This document shows, in pieces, positions 56,901 through 64,000 of a DNA stretch of 64,000 bases. Each line of letters begins with the position of its first letter. The first letter of the stretch is position 1. Source of the stretch: Agrobacterium vitis (lineage in GTDB: Bacteria > Pseudomonadota > Alphaproteobacteria > Rhizobiales > Rhizobiaceae); assembly GCF_014926405.1 (NCBI RefSeq), contig NZ_JACXXJ020000005.1, forward strand, positions 1,369,001 to 1,433,000. The letters run 5' to 3'. The translations under genes and the position numbers were made by a program. The notes under the pieces were generated by a model that saw only the letters and a list, made by a program, of their open reading frames with translations, had not been told where the DNA came from and ran no database searches.

Positions 56901-57710
56901 AGCGCCGGCGCCATGCGTCGTGCTGTTGCCGAGCAGATCAAGGCCTTGCAGGATATTTCACAACTGGTGGGTCGTAGCGCCCAGCAGCTGGAAATTTCCA
57001 CGCCAGCGCCTCGCGCTGCCGCGCCTGCCCCTGCTGCTGTTCAGCCGCAACCGGCTCGCCCAGCACCGACTGTTCAGGCCCAGGCTCCAGCCCCACAGCC
57101 CGCACCAGCTCCTGTCCCTGCCCGTCCGGCAATTTCGGCCGCGCCAGCCCCTCAGCAAACCCCACGCCCTGCCGTCAGCCCTCTTGGCCTGCGTGGCAGC
57201 CTGCAAAGCGAACAGCCAGCATCGGCTGCGGGCGAAGGCTCCGGCGGCTGGATCAGCGACCTATTGCGCGGCGCTTCGCGTGAGGAACAGACGATCACCT
57301 CGCCTGCCCGCGCCACTCGCCCAGCTGGGGAAGCTCCGCGCAGCAATGACAGCCGCAACCCGCGCCATATGGTCGAATCGCTGAATTCACTTTCGGTCGA
57401 TATTGCCCGGGCCATCGATCACGATGCCTCGGTCGATCTGTGGCGCCGCTACCAGCGCGGCGAGCGCGACGTCTTCACCCGTCGCCTCTACACGCTGAAG
57501 GGCCAGCAGACCTTTGATGAAATCAAGCGTAAATACGACCGCGAACCGGAATTCCGCACTGCCGTCGACCGCTATATCGCCGATTTCGAAAAGCTGCTGT
57601 CCGACGTGGCCCGTACCGACCGCGACAAGTCGATCACCCAGTCCTACCTGACGTCCGACACCGGCAAGGTTTATACCATGCTCGCGCATGCGGCAGGCCG
57701 GTTTAGCTGA
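50946..57710 (+). CDS. GROWTH POLE RING (GPR/RgsE)-like giant apolipoprotein-repeat protein
   Basis: The 2254-residue protein has, in order: an acidic, disordered N-terminus (1-130); two membrane segments (about 133-153 and 169-190); some 1800 residues of amphipathic helix with 11-residue periodicity, including eleven exact 44-residue repeats at 703-1186; a Pro/Ala/Gln-rich linker (about 2018-2078); and a conserved C-terminal domain (2139-2254) with DLWRRYQRGERDVFTRRLY. This is the layout of GPR of Agrobacterium and RgsE of Sinorhizobium, inner-membrane proteins that form a ring at the growing pole and organise polar cell-wall synthesis. The identification rests on size, order and neighbours' lineage, not on a database search. 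The ATG at 50946 follows a GCGAGGCG ribosome binding site. Confidence 0.85.
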   Translation: MATKKTSESIDDSAFQALEAALRIDFEEEDDTPVRGPAPVAAEAKVSDTPRQTRPAPRTSAPQADTTANEKERLRAAAQAKAAKAPKPASATTADPAPKSPSLAPANDASRRSSSAVLKSLDAGSMGGALRNATIVSILWGAGGLALSQLLYGSQIWSGGAAAIFANPGIIAILVGTVLPIFVFFSFAIMMSRAQDMRNAARSMAEVALRLSEPETVASERIMSVGQAVRREVSAMNEGIERTIARATELETLVHSEVTALERSYTDNELRVRSLVQELSAERDAIVNHADRIRSSIVGAHDQLKEDLSLATEEIGIRLATSGEAFASMIDMRAATIMEKSNTAATTLGSLLTAKTDEMVQTLGAAGFSLSSEFDNRLQALTGSMSTHGEEILRQFETRASTLDANTEKLNAALNDRARQLNETLVARTREIAQSFTQGEASISGSLDSALSRLNASLEEKSVSFRQSLQTNAEDALVDIDIRSGLFEDRMQATIGQINATFDDRMTEFATAFDQRAGTLDSKLSESLLRINETMAGGSETIDGILTTSIDRLGNTMTDQSFALAATLGGNQEALTEALSSHSRELADALERRRRELDETISNAQSRIDQIMAERGTALTEALNTSQTRFDETLGSRSEAVINQLTGSHDRISDLLQNASSGIVEAVTSSETRLANTLDRKAQTIIEAADGADARIEAALSDKADAIRAAYETNHERLTSVLDAKVEQLEQTALAVDSRVEAAFGNKADAIRAAYEESEARLTRTLDGKVDQITDAATEADMRIELALGNRMDTIRAVYEDSESRLASTIDAKLGALTETLGNADNRIEQAFGTKADQVLSAYEQSEARLARTLDSKIDQISDAASDADMRIELALGNRMDTIRAVYEESESRLSNTIDAKLGALTETLGNADVRIEQAFGTKADQVISAYEQSEARLARTLDSKIEQISDAASDADMRIELALGNRMDTIRAVYEESETRLSGTIDAKLGALTETLGTADSRIEQAFGSKADQLRAVYEEGQARLTQTLDSKVDQLSDVAAEADMRIEFALGSKVDSIRSVYEDSEARLAGTIDAKLGQLIETVGFADSRVQQALGSKADQIREAYEANHGRLAEMLDSRINQVMDTATEADLRMALAFGNKADDIRAAYEENQGRLEQSLEAHSSRLTETLGQSTDRVEQVFGRSTDRVEQVLGSGVSRIESDITGSVSRLETTFEDNHNRLRQTLDERGNAITNALQNARSGLEETLNEQGMAIGASIAASAGMLEMSLEEQQDNLRSTIDASSRDLQDRLRGSAGAIAGEFGQAAREISRTAEEFSTRVEGSLDGVANRLSETGTRIETSLGSLEQRIQGSLEGVDLKVSNAGDNVAAKLSEKVSDLERVTTDATQRIEQTLGDATQRVADTFDSRTSVIDERLSTMDRALNIGLQNVNNTIEGKAAGLASSLREAVIGATREIDSEAQKSAELLGRTGQEFSETMNARNEEFTRSVREQAEDLTRRISDTQNRLAGQGAQIAQSFSDAGDAIVSKVSAAEATITAKAGAIAGTLTDAEKALEERATAIRAALSATTGDMTDALDSVDKALDARGNAIRTTLDERTRELNSMLSGRTSELARLIEEKAKPTVEQYAQVGRDAVERIAQAADQSAHSLRQENAKLADALAARAAEAARQMNAAENSLTSSAGEMIDRISETNQTLHAVVEQAAQSMANADRQFGATTDRLAATTHKAADVLATSGRLLESNLERLSNVSNQALSQVTGIVGRFGDHAKVLGQASELLGAAQSNLAGTLEERQQALRDLSIGIVKRSEEIENTMKSLAGMVDGAFSQAEQRSSQVAGNLRQGIETSFADIGQILGETEQKAKSAAGSMRDSLLSAGEDATRAIERTLGDAEKRSSELANRLRGGLSSSLADVDRILAEAGQKSDGTANQMREAVRSAVEDALGRFSGATDEIRRSAQEIRQELDLTRTELKRGAFDLPEEAKESAGAMRRAVAEQIKALQDISQLVGRSAQQLEISTPAPRAAAPAPAAVQPQPARPAPTVQAQAPAPQPAPAPVPARPAISAAPAPQQTPRPAVSPLGLRGSLQSEQPASAAGEGSGGWISDLLRGASREEQTITSPARATRPAGEAPRSNDSRNPRHMVESLNSLSVDIARAIDHDASVDLWRRYQRGERDVFTRRLYTLKGQQTFDEIKRKYDREPEFRTAVDRYIADFEKLLSDVARTDRDKSITQSYLTSDTGKVYTMLAHAAGRFS
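53052..54503 (+). repeat. Eleven tandem 132-bp (44-residue) repeats within the GPR-like gene
   Basis: Repeat starts fall exactly every 132 bases from 53052 (KAD/RMD, then IRA-YE--E-RL--T-D-K). Odd and even units alternate in type, giving an 88-residue, 264-base super-repeat; copies at 53448 and 53712 are nearly identical in DNA. Each 44-residue unit is four 11-residue turns, the period of apolipoprotein-type helices. Confidence 0.93.
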
Positions 57711-57735
57711 GAGCGATTGAATGCCTGAATATGAA

Positions 57736-57765
57736 CAAAACCCCGGGGGCAACTCCGGGGTTTTG
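57736..57765 (+). terminator. Intrinsic terminator after the GPR-like gene
   Basis: CAAAACCCCGG (57736-57746) and CCGGGGTTTTG (57755-57765) form an 11-bp perfect stem with an 8-base loop and T-rich 3' end. It also faces the minus-strand agmatinase remnant and could serve both strands. Confidence 0.9.
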
Positions 57766-57805
57766 TATTTGTAACGCTCAAATAATTTAGCGGCAGGCTC
57801 GAATG

Positions 57806-58004
57806 TCATCCCTGCCGAACGATAGCGCCAATGACATTGACGACAAGACGTGCTGCGGTCAAAGCGGAGAGGTTATCAATGTCAGCGGGAGGATAGAGTT
57901 CGACAAGATCGAACCCGGCAATTCTGCCCCGCTTGCTGATCCCCCCGATCAGGTCGATGACCTGGGTATAGGTAAGACCGCCAGGCGTTCGAGCCGCCAC
58001 ACCC
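57806..58004 (-). pseudogene. C-terminal remnant of an agmatinase/ureohydrolase gene
   Basis: About 66 residues remain, ending in a stop at 57806-57808: GVAARTPGGLTYTQVIDLI, then GRIAGFDLVELYPPADIDNLSALTAARL. PGGLTY and GFDLVE...D are the C-terminal marks of the arginase/agmatinase family, where the missing middle would carry the two-manganese site. The frame is cut by the left end of the IS21-like element at 58005. A short possible N-terminal piece lies on the other side of the element (60486-60553). The gene can no longer make a working enzyme. Confidence 0.75.
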
Positions 58005-58102
58005 TGTGTTCCGGCGTGCAAAATTGACCCCATTAGCGGGGTAATCGGCGTCCAATTTTGACCCCCTTCGGATTTATCTGACCATCCGTCTTTTGACGGC
58101 GG

Positions 58103-59614
58103 ATGGAGAGGGAGTTGAAGCGAGTGGATACGATTGCGCGCGTCCGGCGGGCCTTTCATGTTCAAGGTTGGTCGATGAAGAAGATCGCCCGTGAACTGCA
58201 TGTTTCCCGCAACACGGTCCGCAAGATATTGCGCAGCGACGAGACCGACTTCTCCTACGAGCGCGAGCGGCAGCCTTTGCCAAAGACGGGGGCCTGGCAG
58301 GCGGAGATCGAGCGGTTTCTTGCGACGAACGAAGGCAGGCCATCGCGCGAACGGCTAACGCTGATCCGGATTTACGAGGAGCTTCGAGCGCTCGGATATG
58401 ACGGCAGCTATGATGCGATCCGCCGTTACGCCAAGGGTTGGGCGAAGAACCGGGGATCAGCGACGGCGCAGGCCTATGTGCCGCTCTACTATGCACCCGG
58501 CGAAGCCTACCAGTTCGACTGGAGCCACGAGATCGTGCTGATCAACGGCACGACGACGACCGTGAAGGTTGCTCATGTCCGGCTCTGCCACAGCCGCATG
58601 ATGTTTGCACGTGCCTATATGCGCGAGAGCCAGGAGATGGTGTTTGACGCCCACGACAAGGCGTTTGCCTTCTTCCGTGGTACCTGCACGCGTGGCATCT
58701 ACGATAACATGAAGACGGCGGTGGAGGCGGTGTTCGTGGGCAAGGAGCGGCTATACAATCGCCGCTTTCTGCAGATGTGCAGCCACTACCTTGTTCAGCC
58801 TGTCGCCTGCACCCCGGCGTCTGGTTGGGAGAAGGGCCAGGTCGAGAACCAGGTTGGCCTGGTGCGCGAACGCTTCTTCACGCCGCGCCTGAGGGTTAAG
58901 AGCCTTGAGGAATTGAACGTTTGGCTGCTCGACAAATGCGTCGCCTATGCCAAAGCGCATAACCATCCGGAACAGGCCGACCAGACGATCTGGCAGATGT
59001 TCGAAGCCGAACGCAGCAGCCTCGTCCCCTATGTCGGTCCGTTCGACGGCTTTCACTGCGTTCCGGCCTCGGTCTCGAAGACCTGCACGGTCCGTTTCGA
59101 CAATAACAAATACTCGGTCCTCTCAACGGCTGTCGGCCGCCCGGTCGAAGTCCACGCCTATGCCGACCGGATTGTGGTCAAGCAGGATGGCACGGTCATC
59201 GCCGAACATCGGCGCAGCTTCGGCCGCGGCGAGACGGTCTATGATCCCTGGCATTATGTGCCTGTCCTGGCCCGTAAACCCGGCGCTCTTCGCAATGGCG
59301 CGCCGTTCCGCGACTGGGTAATGCCGGCGGCGATGGAGAAGGTCCGCAAGCGATTGAAGACAGTCGATGACGGCGATCGGCAAATGGTCACCATTCTCGG
59401 ATGCGTACCGGGCGACGGTATCACGACCGTTGAGGCCGCCTGCCAGGAGGCGCTTGATCAGGGCGTCTGCTCGGCTGCCGTCATCCTCAACATACTGGCG
59501 CGGCGTCGTGATCCTGCTCCGGCTGCGCCCCTGCAAATCCCCGATGCACTGCGGCTGACCCATGAGCCGGTCGCCGATTGCGCTCGCTATGACAGCCTCA
59601 GGAGGGCAAGCTGA
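58103..59614 (+). CDS. istA: IS21-family transposase IstA
   Basis: The 503-residue product begins with a helix-turn-helix ([19 protein letters not shown]) and contains the DDE-type integrase core: [12 protein letters not shown] with the first catalytic aspartate, and [13 protein letters not shown] with the second, followed by [17 protein letters not shown] with the glutamate. It recognises the element's ends and carries out transposition together with IstB. The frame is intact, so the element may still be active. Its stop shares one base with the istB start. A shorter start at an internal ATG is possible, but the full-length product fits the family. Confidence 0.94.
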   Translation: MERELKRVDTIARVRRAFHVQGWSMKKIARELHVSRNTVRKILRSDETDFSYERERQPLPKTGAWQAEIERFLATNEGRPSRERLTLIRIYEELRALGYDGSYDAIRRYAKGWAKNRGSATAQAYVPLYYAPGEAYQFDWSHEIVLINGTTTTVKVAHVRLCHSRMMFARAYMRESQEMVFDAHDKAFAFFRGTCTRGIYDNMKTAVEAVFVGKERLYNRRFLQMCSHYLVQPVACTPASGWEKGQVENQVGLVRERFFTPRLRVKSLEELNVWLLDKCVAYAKAHNHPEQADQTIWQMFEAERSSLVPYVGPFDGFHCVPASVSKTCTVRFDNNKYSVLSTAVGRPVEVHAYADRIVVKQDGTVIAEHRRSFGRGETVYDPWHYVPVLARKPGALRNGAPFRDWVMPAAMEKVRKRLKTVDDGDRQMVTILGCVPGDGITTVEAACQEALDQGVCSAAVILNILARRRDPAPAAPLQIPDALRLTHEPVADCARYDSLRRAS

Positions 59615-60348
59615 TGGAACGCACACAGGTTCTGGAATTGATGAGCACCTTGAAGCTCTACGGCATGCGCAGCGCCTATGACGAGGTCATGGGCAACGGC
59701 ATCAAGCGCCAGCATGAGCCGCCGCGTATCGTTGGCGATCTTCTGCAGTCCGAGATCGCCGAGAAGCAGGCCCGCTCCATCCGCTACCAGCTCAGCATCG
59801 CCAAGCTGCCGCTCGCCAAGGATATCGACGACTTCGACTTCACCAACACGCCCGTCAATGAAGGCCTTGTCCGCGACCTGGCCACCGGAGCCTTTGTTGC
59901 CGATCAGCGCAATGTTGTTCTCGTCGGAGGCACGGGCACCGGCAAGAGCCACCTGGCCATCGCGATCGCCCGCGCGCTCATCCGCAACGGCACACGCGGG
60001 CGCTTCTACAATGTCGTCGACTTGGTCAATCGGCTGGAGACGGAGACGCGCAGCGGCAAGCAGGGCCGGACGGCGGACTATCTCAACCGCCTCGACTTCA
60101 TCATCCTCGACGAACTCGGATACCTGCCATTCGCCCAGGCCGGCGGCCAGCTTCTGTTCCACCTGATCAGCAGGCTCTACGAGCGCACATCCATCATAGT
60201 CACCACCAACCTGGCATTCGGCGAATGGCCAACCGTCTTCGGCGACGCCAAGATGACCACCGCGCTCCTCGACAGGCTCACCCATCACTGCGAGATCGTC
60301 GAAACCGGCAACGAGTCCTGGCGCTTCAAAAACCGCTCTCAAAGCTAA
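59614..60348 (+). CDS. istB: IS21-family ATPase IstB
   Basis: The 244-residue AAA+ ATPase, related to DnaC, has Walker [16 protein letters not shown] near residue 105, Walker [13 protein letters not shown] and the sensor segment [15 protein letters not shown]. In IS21 elements IstB assembles on target DNA and activates IstA. The gene is intact and starts on the last base of the istA stop, so the two are translationally coupled. Confidence 0.95.
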   Translation: MERTQVLELMSTLKLYGMRSAYDEVMGNGIKRQHEPPRIVGDLLQSEIAEKQARSIRYQLSIAKLPLAKDIDDFDFTNTPVNEGLVRDLATGAFVADQRNVVLVGGTGTGKSHLAIAIARALIRNGTRGRFYNVVDLVNRLETETRSGKQGRTADYLNRLDFIILDELGYLPFAQAGGQLLFHLISRLYERTSIIVTTNLAFGEWPTVFGDAKMTTALLDRLTHHCEIVETGNESWRFKNRSQS

Positions 60349-60485
60349 AGCCGAAGAGCCCCATCACCCGCACCTGTTTCGCCCTCTGCAACCCCGGCCA
60401 GCGCCGGGCGATCCAGGTGCTGATCGTCAACACGGGGGTCAACATTGGACGCCGATATGGGGTCAACTTTCCGCGCCGATTGACA

Positions 60486-60553
60486 ACGATTTCGGGTTTA
60501 CGCCCGCCGGAAAGCCATTCGGGAAAGCCAAGAAATGAAGGTCCATTGCTCAT
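60486..60553 (-). pseudogene. Possible N-terminal remnant of the interrupted agmatinase-like gene
   Basis: An ATG at 60553, after an AGGA ribosome binding site, opens a frame (MSNGPSFLGFPEWLSG...) that runs straight into the right end of the IS element. It has the same strand and order as the C-terminal remnant on the other side. Only about 22 codons remain; FLGFPEW is compatible with a ureohydrolase N-terminus, but the match is too short to be sure. Confidence 0.4.
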
Positions 60554-60576
60554 TTACTAGATCCTGGTTCAATGCC

Positions 60577-61608
60577 CTAAGGAGCAGCCGTCGCGAGGAT
60601 TTGCAGCATTGCCACGAAATGGCTTGTTCGAATGCCTTTGGGATTTTGTGTAGCGTCGACAATCTGCACGACGACCAAACGTTTTTGAGGGATAATTGCT
60701 ATAGCCTGACCGCCATAGCCGGATGCCAGCGCCGCTCCTTCGCCGAATACGGCAGGGTTCAATGTCCACCAGAGATAGCCATAGCCCATGCTTCCCCGGT
60801 CGGTTTGGGAGTAAGGCTTTGTGGAATCCTTCACCCATGATCCGGGAATCACCTGCCTGCCGTTCCATCTTCCGCCATCCAGATAAAGCTGACCAAAACG
60901 AGCGGCATCCCTGGCGCTGAGACTGATCGGGAAAGCAGGATGCTCCGATTGAGCAACCTTTACATAGTGGCCGTCACGCGTCGAGAAATCCTCCATGCCG
61001 AGCGGCGCAGCGATGCGCTGCGCAAAGCTGTGGAAAATATCCTCGCCCGTCTGCTGGCGATAGATCGTGCCGAGGGCATTGAAATCCCAGTTGTTGTACC
61101 ACCAGAACGAGCCCGGCGCATGGCTTCCACGCTCTGGCCGTTTGCGCCGCATCTCGTCGGTTTCGGAGGCTGCCGGATGATAAATTCCTGATCTCGCCAT
61201 CAGCAAGTCACGGATAGTTGCTTGTTTTTCTGCCGCGGTAAGGGCGGGAGGCTTGTCATCAATCTTCAGATTTTCAAGCGTGTTCTCAAGATTTATGCGG
61301 CCCTCGGATATCGCAATTCCGTAAAGCGCACTCAACAAGCTCTTGCGGATCGACGCCACGTTCACTTTGCGCGAAACGTCACCCCAACGCGCAATAGCCT
61401 TTCCATCCTGAACCACCATAACGGCTGTCGGTTTCAACCGAGTGGAATAATCTTGAGCGGCTTTCAGCCTGTCGACCTTCCATCCAGCTAACGCCGGATC
61501 AATATTCTGCCAAGGCTGCGCATGGGCACGTTCCAGGGAGAGCGCCATTAACAGACACAGGAAGACTTTGAAAAGTAACCGTTTGAGCATCCAGATCAGC
61601 TTTCGCAC
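60577..61608 (-). CDS. Exported beta-lactamase-fold serine hydrolase (class C-like)
   Basis: The 343-residue product has a signal peptide (FLCLLMALSLERAHAQ) and the class C / DD-peptidase-like fold: the SxxK motif SIRK at residues 86-89, the YxN motif YNN at 171-173 in WWYNNWDFN and ERGSHAPGSF before it. The usual third motif (HxG or KTG) is not seen; GYGGQA near the C-terminus lies where it would be. It is therefore more likely an esterase or peptidase of the beta-lactamase-related group than a true beta-lactamase. It is a single gene, beside the insertion sequence. Confidence 0.82.
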   Translation of the reverse strand: MRKLIWMLKRLLFKVFLCLLMALSLERAHAQPWQNIDPALAGWKVDRLKAAQDYSTRLKPTAVMVVQDGKAIARWGDVSRKVNVASIRKSLLSALYGIAISEGRINLENTLENLKIDDKPPALTAAEKQATIRDLLMARSGIYHPAASETDEMRRKRPERGSHAPGSFWWYNNWDFNALGTIYRQQTGEDIFHSFAQRIAAPLGMEDFSTRDGHYVKVAQSEHPAFPISLSARDAARFGQLYLDGGRWNGRQVIPGSWVKDSTKPYSQTDRGSMGYGYLWWTLNPAVFGEGAALASGYGGQAIAIIPQKRLVVVQIVDATQNPKGIRTSHFVAMLQILATAAP

Positions 61609-61683
61609 TCATCGCGGAAATTCTATACGTATTTTGCTTTCAATGCTTGAGTGCAGATTTCTATCTTTTCCGCCGTCCAAAAG

Positions 61684-61710
61684 CAAAACCCGCCTTGCGG
61701 GCGGGTTTTG
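61684..61710 (-). terminator. Intrinsic terminator after pyrG
   Basis: CAAAACCCGCC (61684-61694) and GGCGGGTTTTG (61700-61710) form an 11-bp perfect stem with a 5-base loop. It lies just downstream of the pyrG stop on the minus strand, with a T-rich 3' side. Confidence 0.9.
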
Positions 61711-61738
61711 TCTGCATTGTCTTGATGATCTGACGACC

Positions 61739-63415
<1,677 letters not shown>

Positions 63416-63439
63416 TCATGCCGACGACAATACACACAA

Positions 63440-63471
63440 AGAAAAACCGGCGGACTGTTTAAGCCCGCCGG
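63440..63471 (-). terminator. Intrinsic terminator between secG and pyrG
   Basis: On the minus strand the arms CCGGCGG and CCGCCGG (63465-63471 and 63447-63453) form a 7-bp stem followed by five T residues. It lies about 20 bases after the secG stop, so secG and pyrG are probably separate transcripts, with some read-through possible. Confidence 0.85.
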
Positions 63472-63492
63472 AGCGAAGACGAACGAGACCGA

Positions 63493-63879
63493 TCAGTTGC
63501 CGGTCGGAACAGCGCCGGGCTGGGCCGGTGCGGGCGTTGTCGCAGCGCCATTAGCAGGAGCCGGAGCGGTCGCCGGTGCGCCAGGCAGCTGGTCAAGAAT
63601 ATTGCCGGATGGTGCCTGCTGGCCAGCCGGAATACGATTGAGAATATCGGTCGGCTTTGCCTCGAAACGCGAGAGAATGCCAAGTCCGAGCGAGGTGATG
63701 AAAAACAGCGTCGCCAGGATAGCCGTTGTCCGGGTCAGGGCATTGGCCGCGCCGCGTGCCGACATGAAGCCTGAGCCGCCGCCGATCCCAAGCCCGCCGC
63801 CTTCGGACCGCTGGATCAGCACGACGCCGACAAGCGAAATCACGATTATGAGGTGAATGACGATCAGTACGGTCTGCAT
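63493..63879 (-). CDS. secG: Protein translocase subunit SecG
   Basis: The 128-residue product has two membrane helices (TVLIVIHLIIVISLVGVVLIQ and TAILATLFFITSLGLGIL) with the SecG loop RSEGGGLGIGGGSGFMSARGAANALTR between them. SecG is an accessory part of the SecYEG channel and aids preprotein export. After the second helix comes a long Pro/Ala/Thr-rich tail (from about residue 80) that is common in alphaproteobacterial SecG. The ATG at 63879 is chosen because it gives the conserved MQTVLIVIHL start. Confidence 0.95.
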   Translation of the reverse strand: MQTVLIVIHLIIVISLVGVVLIQRSEGGGLGIGGGSGFMSARGAANALTRTTAILATLFFITSLGLGILSRFEAKPTDILNRIPAGQQAPSGNILDQLPGAPATAPAPANGAATTPAPAQPGAVPTGN

Positions 63880-63924
63880 GGACGATCCATCCTGCCCACG
63901 TAGGGCCAAGTCAAAACAACATTC

Positions 63925-63950
63925 GGCGGCTCTCTACACGAGGAGCCGCC
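63925..63950. terminator. Hairpin upstream of secG
   Basis: GGCGGCTC (63925-63932) and GAGCCGCC (63943-63950) form an 8-bp perfect stem with a 10-base loop in the region upstream of secG. It probably ends the next gene upstream on the minus strand, which lies outside the window; no strong T-run is seen. Confidence 0.55.
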
Positions 63951-64000
63951 GCAAAGAAAGCCCTTTTCAACAAAGATCAGGCTGTCAAATCCGAATAGAC

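Larger units (their letters stand above)
58005..60485 (+). mobile_element. IS21-family insertion sequence
   Basis: A 2481-base element carrying istA and istB. Its ends align without gaps over 27 bases: both begin TGT, share CGGCG and AAA-TTGACCCC, and lie in inverted orientation. Both ends also carry internal copies of CCAAT-TTGACCCCC (left near 58051, right near 60440), the multiple terminal repeats typical of IS21. The length is normal for the family. I see no target-site duplication: flanking ACACCC and ACGATT do not match, in keeping with the deletion beside it. Confidence 0.88.

Noticed and set aside
60358..60480. Extra short gene between istB and the IS right end
   Set aside because: It is covered by terminal repeats of the element and has no start signal.

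Overview
The window looks like chromosomal DNA of a member of the Rhizobiaceae (Agrobacterium / Allorhizobium / Rhizobium group, Alphaproteobacteria). The reasons are the gene families and their order (glnB-glnA, sdhE-mfd beside recG, NDUFS4-type complex I subunit, invasion-associated protein B, ATP12 chaperone, sfsA/map/radC), the GC-rich codon use, short palindromic intergenic repeats of rhizobial type, and a giant GROWTH POLE RING (GPR/RgsE)-type protein known from polar-growing rhizobia. Species cannot be fixed from sequence alone. Most of the window is ordinary core genome; no CRISPR array, plasmid origin or intact prophage was seen.

Layout. 1-4.0 kb: 5' part of a NAD(P)HX repair gene (minus), then a nitrogen-regulated glnB-glnA unit behind a sigma-54 promoter, hspQ and an IalB-like secreted protein. 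4.3-8.7 kb: peptide-binding protein, DsbA/FrnE oxidoreductase, drug/metabolite transporter and a lipoprotein-like alpha/beta hydrolase. 8.7-15.2 kb: mfd and sdhE facing away from recG, with tandem palindromic repeats between them. 15.3-20.6 kb: small proteins, a tyrosine-recombinase relic beside tRNA-Arg(TCT), tRNA-Pro(TGG), complex I subunit, DUF192, a double cold-shock-domain protein with a CtrA-like box upstream, gloA, a lipoprotein and three identical tRNA-Glu(TTC) genes. 20.6-25.8 kb: recJ, homoserine dehydrogenase, an AlaC-type aminotransferase and a lipoprotein, all minus. 26.0-33.8 kb: phaC, sfsA, a yeiH/LysR pair, map, radC, an orphan flagellar rod-like protein and a LysE exporter. 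34.2-40.8 kb: MHS-family transporter, DUF1883, an ATP12/HAD/RluA/CrcB group, two small unknown genes and a PCuAC copper chaperone. 41.0-45.9 kb: tandem glycine riboswitch followed by gcvT-gcvH-gcvP, with a large inverted-repeat element inside the operon. 46.1-50.5 kb: small secreted protein, folP-folB-folK, DUF922 protein, [2Fe-2S] ferredoxin and an Hpt protein. 50.9-57.7 kb: the 2254-residue GPR-like protein. 57.8-60.6 kb: an agmatinase-like gene destroyed by an IS21-family element. 60.6-64 kb: beta-lactamase-fold hydrolase, pyrG and secG.

How the genes work together. glnB/glnA form the nitrogen-assimilation switch. The glycine riboswitch should turn on the glycine cleavage system when glycine is plentiful, feeding one-carbon units into folate, whose synthesis genes folP/folB/folK lie a few kilobases away. 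mfd, recG, recJ and radC are DNA-repair genes or gene families. The GPR-like protein is the most distinctive gene: two membrane segments followed by some 1800 residues of 11-residue-periodic amphipathic helix, including eleven exact-length 44-residue repeats, and a conserved C-terminal domain.

The best candidates for novelty are the repeat architecture of the GPR-like gene, the two families of palindromic repeats with compensating arm sequences, the IS21 insertion joined to a deletion in the agmatinase-like gene, the recombinase relic at tRNA-Arg, and several small well-initiated genes of unknown function.
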